A program made the position numbers and the translations under genes. Below the pieces are notes generated by a model. It worked only from the letters and a program-made list of their open reading frames with translations. It was not told where the DNA came from and ran no database searches. Of a stretch of 64,000 nt of DNA, positions 50,510-60,130 are shown piece after piece. Source of the stretch: Bin87 sp964347975 (GTDB lineage: Bacteria > Chloroflexota > Dehalococcoidia > Lucifugimonadales > UBA3495); NCBI GenBank assembly GCA_964347975.1, contig CAYGAY010000006.1, positions 50,106-114,105 of the forward strand, written 5' to 3'. The number at the start of each line of letters is the position of its first letter. Position 1 is the first letter of the stretch.

Positions 50510-51675
50510 CCGCTGCCATGGAAAACAGCGTTGACGCGGCTCACTTGCGCCGGCTGGTTGACGAGACGGCAACCGCCGCCGGTTTCGATCTGGTTGCTGT
50601 GACGACCGCCGATGAGTTCGGCCACGACCGGGACATTGCGGTTCGCCGCATTGACGATGGGCTGATGGACGGTTTGCCCTGGTTCACTGGGGAACGGGTG
50701 CGCCGTGGCGCAAGCCCGGATGAGCTGCTGCCCGGCGCCCGCTCCATCATCTCCCTGGGCTGGAGCTACCGGCCGGCGGAGGAAACCGATGCCGCACCCG
50801 GGCACGGCCTGATTGCCCGCTACGCCCGGGGTCGGGATTACCACCGGGTGATGAAACGCCGGATGCGCCGGATGGTTCGGGACTTGCAGGACCGGCTCGG
50901 CGGCCAATTCACTGCCCGCTGGTACGTGGACGATGGCCCCATGCTGGACCGCGCCGCCGCCGCCCGCGCCGGGCTGGGCTGGTTCGGCAAGAACGGCAAC
51001 ATCCTGAACCCAACCTACGGTTCATGGATACTCCTCGGACAGCTAATCACCAACCTCCCGCTAACCCCCAACGCTCCCCTGCTGAAAACCTGCGGCGCCT
51101 GCACCCGCTGCATCCCCGCCTGCCCCACCGGGGCCATCGTCGCCCCCTATGTCGTGGACAACCGCCGCTGCATCAGTTATCTCACCATTGAGCACAAAGG
51201 CGTCATACCCCGCGAACTCCGTTCGGCCATGGGCAACTGGGTTTTCGGCTGTGACATCTGCCAGGAAGTTTGTCCGGTCAACCGCAAGGCCAAGGCAACC
51301 AACGACCCGAATTTCGGGCGGCGAGACCTGTCCCCCGTTGACTTGGTTGAGTTGCTGGAAATGAATGAGGAAGAGTTCCGCCGGCGTTTCGCCGGCACGC
51401 CGATCATGCGGGCCAAACGAGAAGGTATGCAGCGCAACGCCTGCGTGGCTCTGGGGAACTTGGGCGACGCCGACGCCGTTCCCACGCTGTCCCAAGCGTT
51501 GCAGACTGCCGCGCCGGTGGTGCGGAGCCATGCGGCATGGGCGCTGGGGCGAATTGGAAACGCGGACGCGCGGGAGATACTGCGCGCCGCCGTTGACACC
51601 GAGTCGGACGTCGGGATCTTGGCCGAGATCCGGCGGGCGTTGGACGAGGCAGAGCGTTCCTATTCGTTGTCGTAG
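50506..51675 (+). CDS. queG: Epoxyqueuosine reductase QueG with HEAT-like repeats
   Basis: A 389-residue cobalamin- and iron-sulfur-dependent enzyme that completes queuosine in tRNA. Two [4Fe-4S] motifs are visible: CGACTRCIPACP and CDICQEVCP. The substrate/B12 region has RWYVDDGPMLDRAAAARAGLGW (part: DDGPMLDRAAAARAG). The C-terminal part carries HEAT/PBS-lyase repeats (ACVALGNLGDADAV, HAAWALGRIGNADA). GTG at 50506 is preferred because GGGAG lies 5 nt upstream; ATG at 50518 is the alternative. Works after queA. Confidence 0.93.
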   Translation: MTAAMENSVDAAHLRRLVDETATAAGFDLVAVTTADEFGHDRDIAVRRIDDGLMDGLPWFTGERVRRGASPDELLPGARSIISLGWSYRPAEETDAAPGHGLIARYARGRDYHRVMKRRMRRMVRDLQDRLGGQFTARWYVDDGPMLDRAAAARAGLGWFGKNGNILNPTYGSWILLGQLITNLPLTPNAPLLKTCGACTRCIPACPTGAIVAPYVVDNRRCISYLTIEHKGVIPRELRSAMGNWVFGCDICQEVCPVNRKAKATNDPNFGRRDLSPVDLVELLEMNEEEFRRRFAGTPIMRAKREGMQRNACVALGNLGDADAVPTLSQALQTAAPVVRSHAAWALGRIGNADAREILRAAVDTESDVGILAEIRRALDEAERSYSLS

Positions 51676-52409
51676 TACTGTTGAGCGTCAGCAACAGGAC
51701 GGCGGCTGCCGGAGCGCGAGCGGGAGTTGCGCCGCTGCCTCCCGTTAGTCCGAGCGCTTTCGGCGGAAGATTGTCCTTCTTCGGCCAGCGCGACCGGAGT
51801 TTCCTCGTTGGATTGAACCCGATATTCGCCTTGCTCTCCGCCCCTGGGTGGCGGCGTCCGACCGGCGTTTCGGTTGGACGCCCGCCGGCGTCGCTCACGC
51901 TGGGAATTTGATCGCTCTTCTTCTGCGGCGAGCTCGGCGTCGATCTGCAGCAGGGCTTGGTCCCGGCCGTCGCGCAGCTTGAGCATCTCCGTTTCCAGCA
52001 AGAAGAAGTCGTTCTTGGACAGCAGATGCAAGTTGCCCTGGAAGGCCATATACCAGTCTTCCGGAGGCCATTTGCGTACGTATTCGAGGCGGTAGGCCAG
52101 CAGTCCGGCATTCATGTACTGCTCCGCGTCAAGGACCACGTTGGGTTTGATGCGAATGCAGTAGGGCCAGGCGGTCTTGCCCTCCTTGATCCACGGCCCG
52201 GAGCTGACCTCCTCGTAGCCCCGGGTCACAGTCGCGGTGGCCGTAAATACCCGAGCGCCGGTTACGTAATAGATGACGCGGTCGCCCGGTTCAACCCGCT
52301 GCACCTTGCGCCGGTATTCGGCTTTCAATCCCTGCTTGGTGAACCCCAAATCGCGTGTGATATTGAAATTCTGCTCGTTGCAGTTAATCATCCAAAAATT
52401 GTGCGGCAT
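51660..52409 (-). CDS. EVE-domain protein with Arg/Ser-rich disordered tail
   Basis: A 249-residue protein from the ATG at 52409. Residues 1-135 are an EVE/PUA-like domain (FWMINCNEQNFNITRD, VEPGDRVIYYVTGA, WPYCIRIKPNVVLD), a fold that binds modified bases in DNA or RNA. A helix follows, then ~95 residues of low complexity rich in Arg, Asn, Ser and Gln (RERRRRASNRNAG, RQRRNSRSRSGSRR). ATGs at 52436 and 52391 are alternatives. Its 3' end overlaps queG convergently by 16 nt. A TAGAAT hexamer (minus strand 52462-52457) is the likely -10. Confidence 0.78.
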   Translation of the reverse strand: MPHNFWMINCNEQNFNITRDLGFTKQGLKAEYRRKVQRVEPGDRVIYYVTGARVFTATATVTRGYEEVSSGPWIKEGKTAWPYCIRIKPNVVLDAEQYMNAGLLAYRLEYVRKWPPEDWYMAFQGNLHLLSKNDFFLLETEMLKLRDGRDQALLQIDAELAAEEERSNSQRERRRRASNRNAGRTPPPRGGEQGEYRVQSNEETPVALAEEGQSSAESARTNGRQRRNSRSRSGSRRPVADAQQYYDNE

Positions 52410-52630
52410 ATCCCCACCCACCCGGCAGGCATTCACAACCGGCGAAATCTGGCCTCATTCTAGCACAGCCCGTTGCCTCTGACCGGTGGACCTGACACGC
52501 GATGTCCAAGCGATGGGACCGGTGGGTGGCCGCAACAATGCCAGGACATTCGGCGATTGTAGGGCCGCGATGAATATTGTACCATCGTTGGGCTTGAAAT
52601 CGCCAAAGACGTATACCGGAGGGTAGTTCC

Positions 52631-53806
52631 ATGGCCAGCACCGCACAACGTGAACGCGACATCGCCATCGTCGGCGTCGCTGAATCCGACGAGATGGGCA
52701 ACGTTCCCAACAAATCGTCCCTCCAGCATCATGCCGAGGCCGCCTATAACGCGCTGGCCGACGCCGGCTTGTCGATGTCGGACGTCAACGGCCTGATGAC
52801 CGCCGGATTCAGCACCCTGGCCACTGCCGAATACTTCGGCGTGCAGCCGTCCTTTACGGACAACACTTCGGTGGGTGGATCTTCTTTCGTCATCCACGTT
52901 GCCCACGCCGCCGCTGCCATCCGCGCCGGTTACTGCGATACCGTGCTCATCACCCATGGTCAAGCCGGGCGTTCCACCCGCGTTCCGGTGCCCCCGGACC
53001 GGAATCTGCCGGTGGCCCAGTATGAAACTCCCTATGGCATGATCGGCCAGCCCATCAACTACGCCATGGCTTGCACCCGGTACATGCATGAGTACGGCGA
53101 AGACCGCACCCGCCAGGCCCTGGCCGAAATCGCCGTATCCACGCGCAAGTGGGCCAACCTGAACCCGGTAGCCTATATGCACGACAGCCCGATGTCCTTT
53201 GACGACTACCACAACTCCCGCTGGGTGGCCTGGCCTTTCCACCTTTTCGATTGCTGTCTGGTCACCGACTCCGGCGCGGCAATCATCGTTACCACGGCTG
53301 AGAAAGCCCGCAATTGCGCCAGGGAGCCGGTGTGGGTGCTGGGCGCCGCCGAGGGCCACGACCACAACCTCATCAGCTTCATGCCCAACCACACGTCCAC
53401 CTGGTCCCGGGAGACCGGCCCCCTTTCCCTGGAACGCGCCGGCCTCACCCACGGCGACATCGACGTTACGATGATTTACGATTCCTTTACCTATACGACG
53501 CTGGTGACCATCGAGGGCTTGGGCTTCTGTGGACCGGGAGAAGGCCCCGACTTCGTGGCGAACCAGCGCACGGCTCCCGGCGGCGACTTCGCTCTCAACA
53601 CCAACGGCGGCGGCCTGTCCTATTCCCACCCCGGGATGTACGGCAGCTTCCTGCTGGTGGAGGCCGTCCGCCAGCTGCGCGGTGAATGTGGTGAGCGGCA
53701 GGTCCATCGCAAGGGTTCCGCCGACCAGCCGGCCGCCACCAGCATCGTCAACGGCACTGGCGGCTCCCTCTCCTCAACTGGAACGGTGGTGCTGGCAACC
53801 GGCTGA
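52631..53806 (+). CDS. Thiolase-like protein lacking the active-site cysteine
   Basis: A 391-residue thiolase-superfamily protein of the SCP-x/lipid-transfer type. It begins RDIAIVGVAESDEM, and has AAYNALADAGLSMSDVNGL, AAAAIRAGYCDTVLI, and NTNGGGLSYSHPG with the conserved His. Where thiolases have a CxSG nucleophile, this sequence reads NTSVGGSSF, without Cys, and the late CxG motif is GTGGSLSS. Such paralogues are common with a DUF35/OB-fold partner, which is not adjacent here. GGAGGG lies before the ATG. Confidence 0.83.
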   Translation: MASTAQRERDIAIVGVAESDEMGNVPNKSSLQHHAEAAYNALADAGLSMSDVNGLMTAGFSTLATAEYFGVQPSFTDNTSVGGSSFVIHVAHAAAAIRAGYCDTVLITHGQAGRSTRVPVPPDRNLPVAQYETPYGMIGQPINYAMACTRYMHEYGEDRTRQALAEIAVSTRKWANLNPVAYMHDSPMSFDDYHNSRWVAWPFHLFDCCLVTDSGAAIIVTTAEKARNCAREPVWVLGAAEGHDHNLISFMPNHTSTWSRETGPLSLERAGLTHGDIDVTMIYDSFTYTTLVTIEGLGFCGPGEGPDFVANQRTAPGGDFALNTNGGGLSYSHPGMYGSFLLVEAVRQLRGECGERQVHRKGSADQPAATSIVNGTGGSLSSTGTVVLATG

Positions 53807-53833
53807 GTAATCAGGCCGGCGGGCTATGCTACA

Positions 53834-54358
53834 ATGGACTTCATCAAGCAAGCGGCCAGACGCTACTGGGTTATCTACTATCTGGTGTACACTGGCGGCG
53901 TTGCTTACGGCATCCCCAGCTATTGGCACAGGCTGTCGGATGACGGTGGGTTGCTATGGCTGGCCGCCATCTTTGGTGTATCCGCCGGCTCCGCTCTGCT
54001 GGTGGCGATTTTCCTGGAGGTTTTAGGGCGCATGGTGCTGCTAATTCCGGCTGAGATCAAGAGACTCAAAGAACTGGGCCGAGAAGAGGGCCGACGTGAG
54101 GAACGCCGGCGCATCGAGGAAGAGCTTCGGCTGGCGGCAGAACGCCGTCCGGAACCTGTCGTAATCCCGGAGGGGAGCCTGCGGGAAGCCCGTGAAACAG
54201 GCCGACGCGAGGGCCGTGAAGCAGAGCGCCAGCGTATCATCGCCGCTTTTATAGCGCAGGGCGAAAGGGGTGCTGACGGCACGCTACGGGTTACACTGCC
54301 CCCCGAAGTGGTCAAAATCCTGTTCGACGAATCAGATCAGCCCACCGGAATGGCGTAA
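53834..54358 (+). CDS. Membrane protein with charged coiled coil
   Basis: A 174-residue protein. Two membrane segments occupy about residues 11-30 and 40-70, then a Glu/Arg-rich coiled coil spans about 78-145 (REEGRREERRRIEEELRLAAE, in part REEGRREERRRIEEE). The end (LRVTLPPEVVKILFDES) is short and globular. Family unknown. It precedes the ychF-like gene by 19 nt, so co-transcription is likely. Confidence 0.6.
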   Translation: MDFIKQAARRYWVIYYLVYTGGVAYGIPSYWHRLSDDGGLLWLAAIFGVSAGSALLVAIFLEVLGRMVLLIPAEIKRLKELGREEGRREERRRIEEELRLAAERRPEPVVIPEGSLREARETGRREGREAERQRIIAAFIAQGERGADGTLRVTLPPEVVKILFDESDQPTGMA

Positions 54359-54377
54359 TGCCCGATTTAGCCCGCGC

Positions 54378-55472
54378 ATGGACATCGTAATCATCGGCCT
54401 CCCCCAATCCGGCAAAACCACCCTTTTCAACGCCCTCACCCTGGGCAAATCCGACACCAGCGGAGCTTCCGGTAGTCCTACCGAAATGCGTCTCGGCGTG
54501 GTCAAAGTGCCCGACCCCCGCTTGGATCACCTGGGGCTTATCTACCGTCCCCGCAAGATTGTGCCGGCCGAGGTGCGCTATACCGACCTGCCCGGCCCGG
54601 AAGGGATGGCGCGTTCTCAGGGCATCAGCGGACATTATCGGAACATCCTTCAGTCGGCCACTGCCTTCGTTATCGTCGTCCGCGCCTTCCACAACGAAAC
54701 GGTACCCCACCCGTCCGGGGAAGTTGATCCGGCCCGCGACCTGGAAGCCATGCTAGGCGAGCTGTCCTTCGCCGATTTGGAAGTGCTGGAGCGGGCGTCC
54801 ACCCGCTTGGCGGACCAATTCAACAAGACCAAGCCCGCCGACCGTCCCGCGATGACCCGCCACAAGGAAACGGTGGACAAGGCCCGCGCCGGCCTGGAGG
54901 CTGGCATCCCGGTCCGTTGGCAAACCTTCACTGATTCGGAGCGGGCGATACTGGTCAACTATCAGCTGCTGACCGACAAAAACGTGATCGCCGTGTTCAA
55001 CACCGATGAGGGAGTAGATGACATCTGCATTGCCGACCTGGACCTGGATGCCGACCTGACCGCTGGCGTGGGTGTGGTCAGCATCAGCGCGCGCATCGAG
55101 GCCGAGTTGGCCATGATGGACCCGGAGGAAGCCAACGAATTCCGCGCCGATTTCGGGCTGGGCGAGCCGGCTACCTCGCAGGTAATTCGCGCCAGCTACG
55201 ATACCCTGGGCCTGGTGTCCTTCCTCACCGTCGGCGACGACGAGGTGCGGGCGTGGAGCGTTCCGGGCGGTATGCCCGCCGTCAACGCCGCCGGCGTCAT
55301 CCATACCGATTTCACCCGGGGCTTCATCCGCGCCGAGGTCATCGCCTACGATGATTTCTACGCCTGCGGCAACAGCATGGCGCAGGGGCGCAAAGAGGGC
55401 CGGCTCCGCTCCGAGGGCAAAACTTACCCCGTCCAGGACGGCGACATCATCAACTTTTTGGTCAACACATAG
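54378..55472 (+). CDS. ychF: YchF-like OBG-family GTPase/ATPase
   Basis: A 364-residue protein. P loop GLPQSGKTTLFNAL, the switch region YTDLPGPEGMARSQG, a helical coiled-coil insertion (~125-180), and a C-terminal TGS-like domain (DDEVRAWSVPGGM, HTDFTRGFIRAEVIAYDDF, EGKTYPVQDGDIINFLV). The base-recognition motif appears as FNTDE in place of NKxD, in line with YchF members that prefer ATP. The ATG at 54378 is chosen because the residues just before it do not fit. Confidence 0.9.
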   Translation: MDIVIIGLPQSGKTTLFNALTLGKSDTSGASGSPTEMRLGVVKVPDPRLDHLGLIYRPRKIVPAEVRYTDLPGPEGMARSQGISGHYRNILQSATAFVIVVRAFHNETVPHPSGEVDPARDLEAMLGELSFADLEVLERASTRLADQFNKTKPADRPAMTRHKETVDKARAGLEAGIPVRWQTFTDSERAILVNYQLLTDKNVIAVFNTDEGVDDICIADLDLDADLTAGVGVVSISARIEAELAMMDPEEANEFRADFGLGEPATSQVIRASYDTLGLVSFLTVGDDEVRAWSVPGGMPAVNAAGVIHTDFTRGFIRAEVIAYDDFYACGNSMAQGRKEGRLRSEGKTYPVQDGDIINFLVNT

Positions 55473-55479
55473 GGCCACC

Positions 55480-55986
55480 ATGCTCACCATCCGCCAGTTC
55501 CGACCCGACGATGCCGATACGGTTCACCGGCTGTTCCAGGAAGGGCAGCGGGACTTTATGGGTGACCACTTCCTCACTGAGGCATCGCGCCAAGCCCTGG
55601 ATGATTACATTCATGGCGCCCTCACTGGCGACCTGGCCGACATTGCAACTATTTATCTGGCCCGCCCCTACAGCAATTTCTGGATTGCCGAGGGGGACGG
55701 TAAACCGGTCGGCTGCTTGGGAGTCTATCGTCGCAGCGGCGCCGAAGCGGAGGTCCGCCGGGTCGCGGTTGACCGTGACTCCCGTCGCCTGGGCGTGGCC
55801 TCCCGCCTGATGGATTACGCCGAATCCTTCTGCCGCGATGCCGAATATTCCCGCATCATCCTGTGGACCGCCAGCTTCCTCACCGCTGCCATCAACATGT
55901 ACCAACGCCGTGGTTACGAACTGATCGCCCAGGAAGGTTTCCCCAACACGACGATCATCATTTACCAATATGCCCTGGACCTGTAG
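55480..55986 (+). CDS. GNAT family acetyltransferase, tandem copy 1
   Basis: A 168-residue Gcn5-like N-acetyltransferase: MLTIRQFRPDDADTVHRL, acetyl-CoA loop RDSRRLGVASRLM and SFLTAAINMYQRRGYELIAQ. It is a tandem paralogue of the next gene, with identical length and identical first 38 nt of coding sequence. Substrate unknown. It starts 7 nt after ychF. Confidence 0.88.
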   Translation: MLTIRQFRPDDADTVHRLFQEGQRDFMGDHFLTEASRQALDDYIHGALTGDLADIATIYLARPYSNFWIAEGDGKPVGCLGVYRRSGAEAEVRRVAVDRDSRRLGVASRLMDYAESFCRDAEYSRIILWTASFLTAAINMYQRRGYELIAQEGFPNTTIIIYQYALDL

Positions 55987-55996
55987 CCGGTTTGTT

Positions 55997-56503
55997 ATGC
56001 TCACCATCCGCCAGTTCCGACCCGACGATGCCGAGGCTGTCCGCGAGCTTTTCTCCCATGCTCAGGACGACTCTGCCCAGAGCTATCAGCATAGGCAGTC
56101 CGACCAGGAAGGGTTCCACGAATATATCGAGGGGGCGCTTAATCACGACTTGGCCCACGTGGAGCGGAGCTACCTGCAACGCTTCGGCAGTAATTTCTGG
56201 GTCGCCGAACTGGCCGGGCGACCCGTGGGCTGCATCGGCGCTTACCGGCGGGACGATGAGGAAGCGGAGATACGCCGCCTGGCCGTGGACCAAAGCGCCC
56301 GGCGTCGCGGCGTCGCCTCTCGGCTACTGGACCAGGCGGAAGCCTTCTGCCGCGACGCCGGCTACGCCCGCGCCATCGTCTGGACCGCCAACCACATGAC
56401 CGCCGCCACGGCCTTCCTCCAGCACCGCGGCTACCACGAACTGGAAGACCACGCCTTCCCTCACACCAGCCTTACCCTATACCTCTACGCCCTGGACTTG
56501 TAG
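55997..56503 (+). CDS. GNAT family acetyltransferase, tandem copy 2
   Basis: 168 residues, MLTIRQFRPDDAEAVREL, acetyl-CoA loop SARRRGVASRLLDQAE, and TAATAFLQHRGYHEL. The spacing of 10 nt and the near-identical starts and ends (LYALDL versus QYALDL) show a recent-to-moderate tandem duplication. The substrate region (about residues 20-60) has diverged most, which suggests different substrates. Confidence 0.88.
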   Translation: MLTIRQFRPDDAEAVRELFSHAQDDSAQSYQHRQSDQEGFHEYIEGALNHDLAHVERSYLQRFGSNFWVAELAGRPVGCIGAYRRDDEEAEIRRLAVDQSARRRGVASRLLDQAEAFCRDAGYARAIVWTANHMTAATAFLQHRGYHELEDHAFPHTSLTLYLYALDL

Positions 56504-56642
56504 AGGCGAGTATTCCTATTGGCCGATAACTTCAGAGTCGTCCATCGCAGTTTCACTTCCGCCCGTAATTCCAGCGCTGTGCGCCCGGCTCTTGCATAGC
56601 CTGTAAAAACGGCCGATCCGTGCGATATTGCGAGGCGGTTAC

Positions 56643-59252
56643 CTACCCAAAATACTGCCTCAACTCCCCCCGGTTCCGTTCCAGCCACGCCACGTTGAGG
56701 GCGATCCGCTCCAGCGCCTGACGTATCGTCCGCTCCGCCGCCGGCGTGGGGTGTTCCTCGAAGAAGGACGCTACGTCGTCACGCTTTTCGTTGCTGGCGA
56801 AGGAGTTGGTGATGGCCACCAGGCGCATCAGGCCGAACCCGCCGCTGCCGTAACGCCGGTTGAATTCGTCCCACTGCTCCTTCAGGAAGTCCCAGGCGAT
56901 GTTGCGGCCCAGGTTGTTGGCCGCCACTGCCGACACCACGAAGATGGTGTCCTGCAAACGCACGTCGTCGCTCAGCGAGCGGTCCAGGGTTTCCCGCAGC
57001 AGGTCTTCCTGCCGGAACCGAGCGAGGGACATCAGCAAGCGGATTTTCTCTTCGTGCAATTCGGCAGCGCGTTCCAGTTCCCAGATGCGGTCGTACATTG
57101 GCCGGTCGCCTTCCTGGGCTACCAGGCTGAAGACCACGCCGCGCAGGTCGGGCCGCACGCTGGATGGGTCGGCCTGGTAACCCTCAAACAGTTCCTGAGC
57201 CTGCGCTATTACCGCCGGATCGCCGTACACTCCGGCCTGGCTGAGCACGGTGGAGCGCAGCAGCGAGTCCAGGTGTCCTTCTCCGGGCTGCGGCTCCCAT
57301 CCGGAGCGCTGCGCCGCCGGCGCGAACAAACGCCGCCCGAAGGCATGAAACGCATCCAAGTAGGGCTCCTCGGAGATCATGCTTTCAATCTCCCGCAGGT
57401 TGGTCGCCAGATCGCTCCACACTGAGGCATCCGTTTCGTCCTGGTATGACTCCGCCAGAGAGAGGAACCGGGTGACGGGCAGCAGGCCGGCTCGGGACAG
57501 GGCATAGGCGTCGTTCTGGATACCCAGCCGGTCGGTGGCCGGCAGCCCTCGGTCGGCGACCACGGTTGCGAGTCGTTCCCGGTCGGTGTCGGTATAGTTC
57601 ACCCGGTAGAAGCCGGTCTGGTCGGGGTTGACCTTGAACCAGTCCGGTTCGGACGGAGCTGCCACCGGTACCGTGTCGCTGGCTGCGTTGACCAGTCGGG
57701 CGGTTACCGGCGCGCCGGCCGCCGTTACGGTCAGCGGCACCGGCCACACCTGTTCCGCATCGTCCCCGGAATCCTCGCCAAGAATGGAATCATAGACGAA
57801 GCGTTCCTGTCGCACCTCCAGCGCCAAGCCGCCGTCGCTGGGACGGGCCGCCACATCAAGGACCGGATAGCCGGTTTGTCCCGTCCAGCTGCCCATTATG
57901 GTGTTCACCGGCTGGCCCGATGCTTCCTCCAACGCCGTCCATAGATCCGTGGTGCGGGCGTTCTGGTATGAGTGCCGGTTGAGATAGACGTTGAGGCCGG
58001 TGCGGAACACGCTGGGCGTCAGGAAATGCTCGAGCATCCGGAGGACTGATCCGCCCTTGCTGTAGCTGATGGCGTCGAACAGCTGGCTGACCTCGGCCGG
58101 ATTGGCCACTTCCTGCTCGATGGGGTGGGAGTTCTTGAGGCTGTCCAGGCTGAAGGCCCGGTTGGTGTCCATGTTGACGAACTGGGTCCACATGGACCAC
58201 TCGGGGAATAGCCAGTCCACGGCCTTGGTGCCCACCCAGGTGGCGAAACTCTCGTTGAGCCACAGGTCGTCCCACCATGCCATGGTCACCAGGTCGCCGA
58301 ACCACATATGCGCCATTTCGTGGGCCACCACCTCGGCCACGCGCTGGCGGGTGCCGGCCGACGAGTTGGCCGGATCCACCAACAGCGCCGTCTCACGGTA
58401 GGTGATGCAGCCCCAGTTTTCCATTGCGCCGGCCGCAAAGTCCGGTATCGCCAGATGGTCCATTTTGGGCAGCGGGTAAGGAATGCCGAAGTAGTCGTTG
58501 AAGAACGACAGCAGTTTGACCGACGTATCCAGGGCGAACTGTCCCTGCTCCTCCTTGCCCCGGGTCATCCAGACACCGACGGTGGTGCCGTCGGCCGCCT
58601 CTTTTTCAATGTGGGTCAGGTCGCCGATGACGAAAGCCAGCAGGTAGGTGGACATAACCGGCGTCTTGTCGAACACCAGTGTCTTCACGCCGTCGCCGCC
58701 CGGCCGTTCCGCAATGACGGGCGTGTTGGATACGGCCTCCATATCCTGCGGGATGTTCAGGGTCACCTGGAAGGTGGCCTTAACCGCGGGCTCGTCCCAA
58801 CAGGGCAGGGCGCGGCGGGCGTCGGTGGCCTCGAACTGCGTGGTCGCAAGGTAGGCCGTTTCCCCTTCGGGATTGACGTACTGGCTGCGGTAGAACCCCC
58901 GCAGCTTGTCGTTCAACTCGCCGGTGAACGTCATCCGGAGATGGGGGTCGCCCATCGCGCCGTCCCCCGGCCCGTCGGCGATGCTGATGATAGCCCGCTC
59001 GTTTTCGGCGTCATAGGCAATGCCGCTGGCCGAGTCCTCCTTTTCGCCGTTGGTATCGGTCCAGTTCACGCTGGCGGTGTGGATGTCGATTTCGGCGCAG
59101 TTGAGCACGATTTCGCTGGCGCCGGGCGCCATGCTCACCGTGATGTCCACCTCGCCGGCAAAGGTGAAATCGTCAAAGTTGGGCGTCAGCGTCAGGTCGT
59201 AGTGAACGGGGCGAACGGTGTCGGGCAGGACAACGGCATCAGTGGACGGCAT
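56643..59252 (-). CDS. M1 family aminopeptidase
   Basis: An 869-residue zinc aminopeptidase with all four M1 domains. GAMENWG (about residue 273) is the exopeptidase motif. HEMAHMWFGD, followed 18 residues on by LNESFATW, gives the HExxH-x18-E zinc site (about residue 309). The N-terminal beta domain starts PDTVRPVHYDLTLTPNFDDF. The C-terminal ~350 residues form the ERAP1-like helical domain. No signal peptide, so cytosolic peptide degradation is likely. Confidence 0.94.
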   Translation of the reverse strand: MPSTDAVVLPDTVRPVHYDLTLTPNFDDFTFAGEVDITVSMAPGASEIVLNCAEIDIHTASVNWTDTNGEKEDSASGIAYDAENERAIISIADGPGDGAMGDPHLRMTFTGELNDKLRGFYRSQYVNPEGETAYLATTQFEATDARRALPCWDEPAVKATFQVTLNIPQDMEAVSNTPVIAERPGGDGVKTLVFDKTPVMSTYLLAFVIGDLTHIEKEAADGTTVGVWMTRGKEEQGQFALDTSVKLLSFFNDYFGIPYPLPKMDHLAIPDFAAGAMENWGCITYRETALLVDPANSSAGTRQRVAEVVAHEMAHMWFGDLVTMAWWDDLWLNESFATWVGTKAVDWLFPEWSMWTQFVNMDTNRAFSLDSLKNSHPIEQEVANPAEVSQLFDAISYSKGGSVLRMLEHFLTPSVFRTGLNVYLNRHSYQNARTTDLWTALEEASGQPVNTIMGSWTGQTGYPVLDVAARPSDGGLALEVRQERFVYDSILGEDSGDDAEQVWPVPLTVTAAGAPVTARLVNAASDTVPVAAPSEPDWFKVNPDQTGFYRVNYTDTDRERLATVVADRGLPATDRLGIQNDAYALSRAGLLPVTRFLSLAESYQDETDASVWSDLATNLREIESMISEEPYLDAFHAFGRRLFAPAAQRSGWEPQPGEGHLDSLLRSTVLSQAGVYGDPAVIAQAQELFEGYQADPSSVRPDLRGVVFSLVAQEGDRPMYDRIWELERAAELHEEKIRLLMSLARFRQEDLLRETLDRSLSDDVRLQDTIFVVSAVAANNLGRNIAWDFLKEQWDEFNRRYGSGGFGLMRLVAITNSFASNEKRDDVASFFEEHPTPAAERTIRQALERIALNVAWLERNRGELRQYFG

Positions 59253-59790
59253 CGGAGTTCCTCCGTAGGATGATTAGGCGCGCATCGGTGGCGCAAGTTT
59301 AGCACGGCCGGCGGCGCGTTTGCCGGCCGCGTCAGGGAATCGGGAGCGGCGGCAGTTCCTCCGGGACATCGCCATAAGGCGGTGCGCTTCCGCCGGGAAC
59401 GGGGGTAGGCGTAGGTTCCGGTTCCGCAGATGCCGCGGCCCGGGCTGCGTCGCCGGTGAACGGGCCGACGGTAATCCAGCTGCTCCAGGCGCTGTTCTGG
59501 CCGCCGGCGCATTCGCTGCGAACCGTATAGGCATAGTAGGCGTCGTGGTCAGCGCCGAGGTGGTACGCTCCGATTGACTGGCTGCTGGCGTTGATGGATG
59601 ACTGGGTAACCCACTGGTTGTTGACCCACTTCTTGACCGCAACGCTGCGCCGGATGACGGTCAATCCCCCGCTGGGGTTGGTCCAGGACAGCCGGACACT
59701 GCCCAGGAGGGTGCGCCCGGCGGAAAAGTTGCTGACCGGCAGGCACTGCGGCGGCGGAGTTGCCGTCGGCGTCGGTGTGGGCGGAGGCGC

Positions 59791-60092
59791 GCTGATAGTG
59801 AAAGTGTAAGTTCGGATGCGGTAGTTATCGGATGCCCGCCGTATTTCCACGACCCCGGTTCCGACAACGCAGCCGGCCAGATAGACGGACTGGCCGTTGC
59901 TGAAGTTGTGACCGTCGTTGTGATCGGGAGGGCAATAGTTGGATGACGTGCTGCTGGTGGCGATTTCGGCGCGTAGAGCGTGGGAGCCGGGATTGACGAT
60001 GACCCTTACCAGAGCGCCGGCGCTGAGGGTGAACCGATGCCATTGCCCGTCGGCGCGGAAATTGACGCTGGACGGGCTGGGCGACAGGGAGG
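59791..60092 (-). repeat. Triplicated surface domain, copy 3
   Basis: Encodes SLSPSPSSVNFRADGQWHRFTL (part) through RRASDNYRIRTYTFTI; about 100 residues with two conserved Cys (YCPPDHND, YLAGCV). Confidence 0.7.
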
Positions 60093-60130
60093 CAGTCGCT
60101 TGCGGCGTGGGCGTGGGCGTTGGGACAGCG

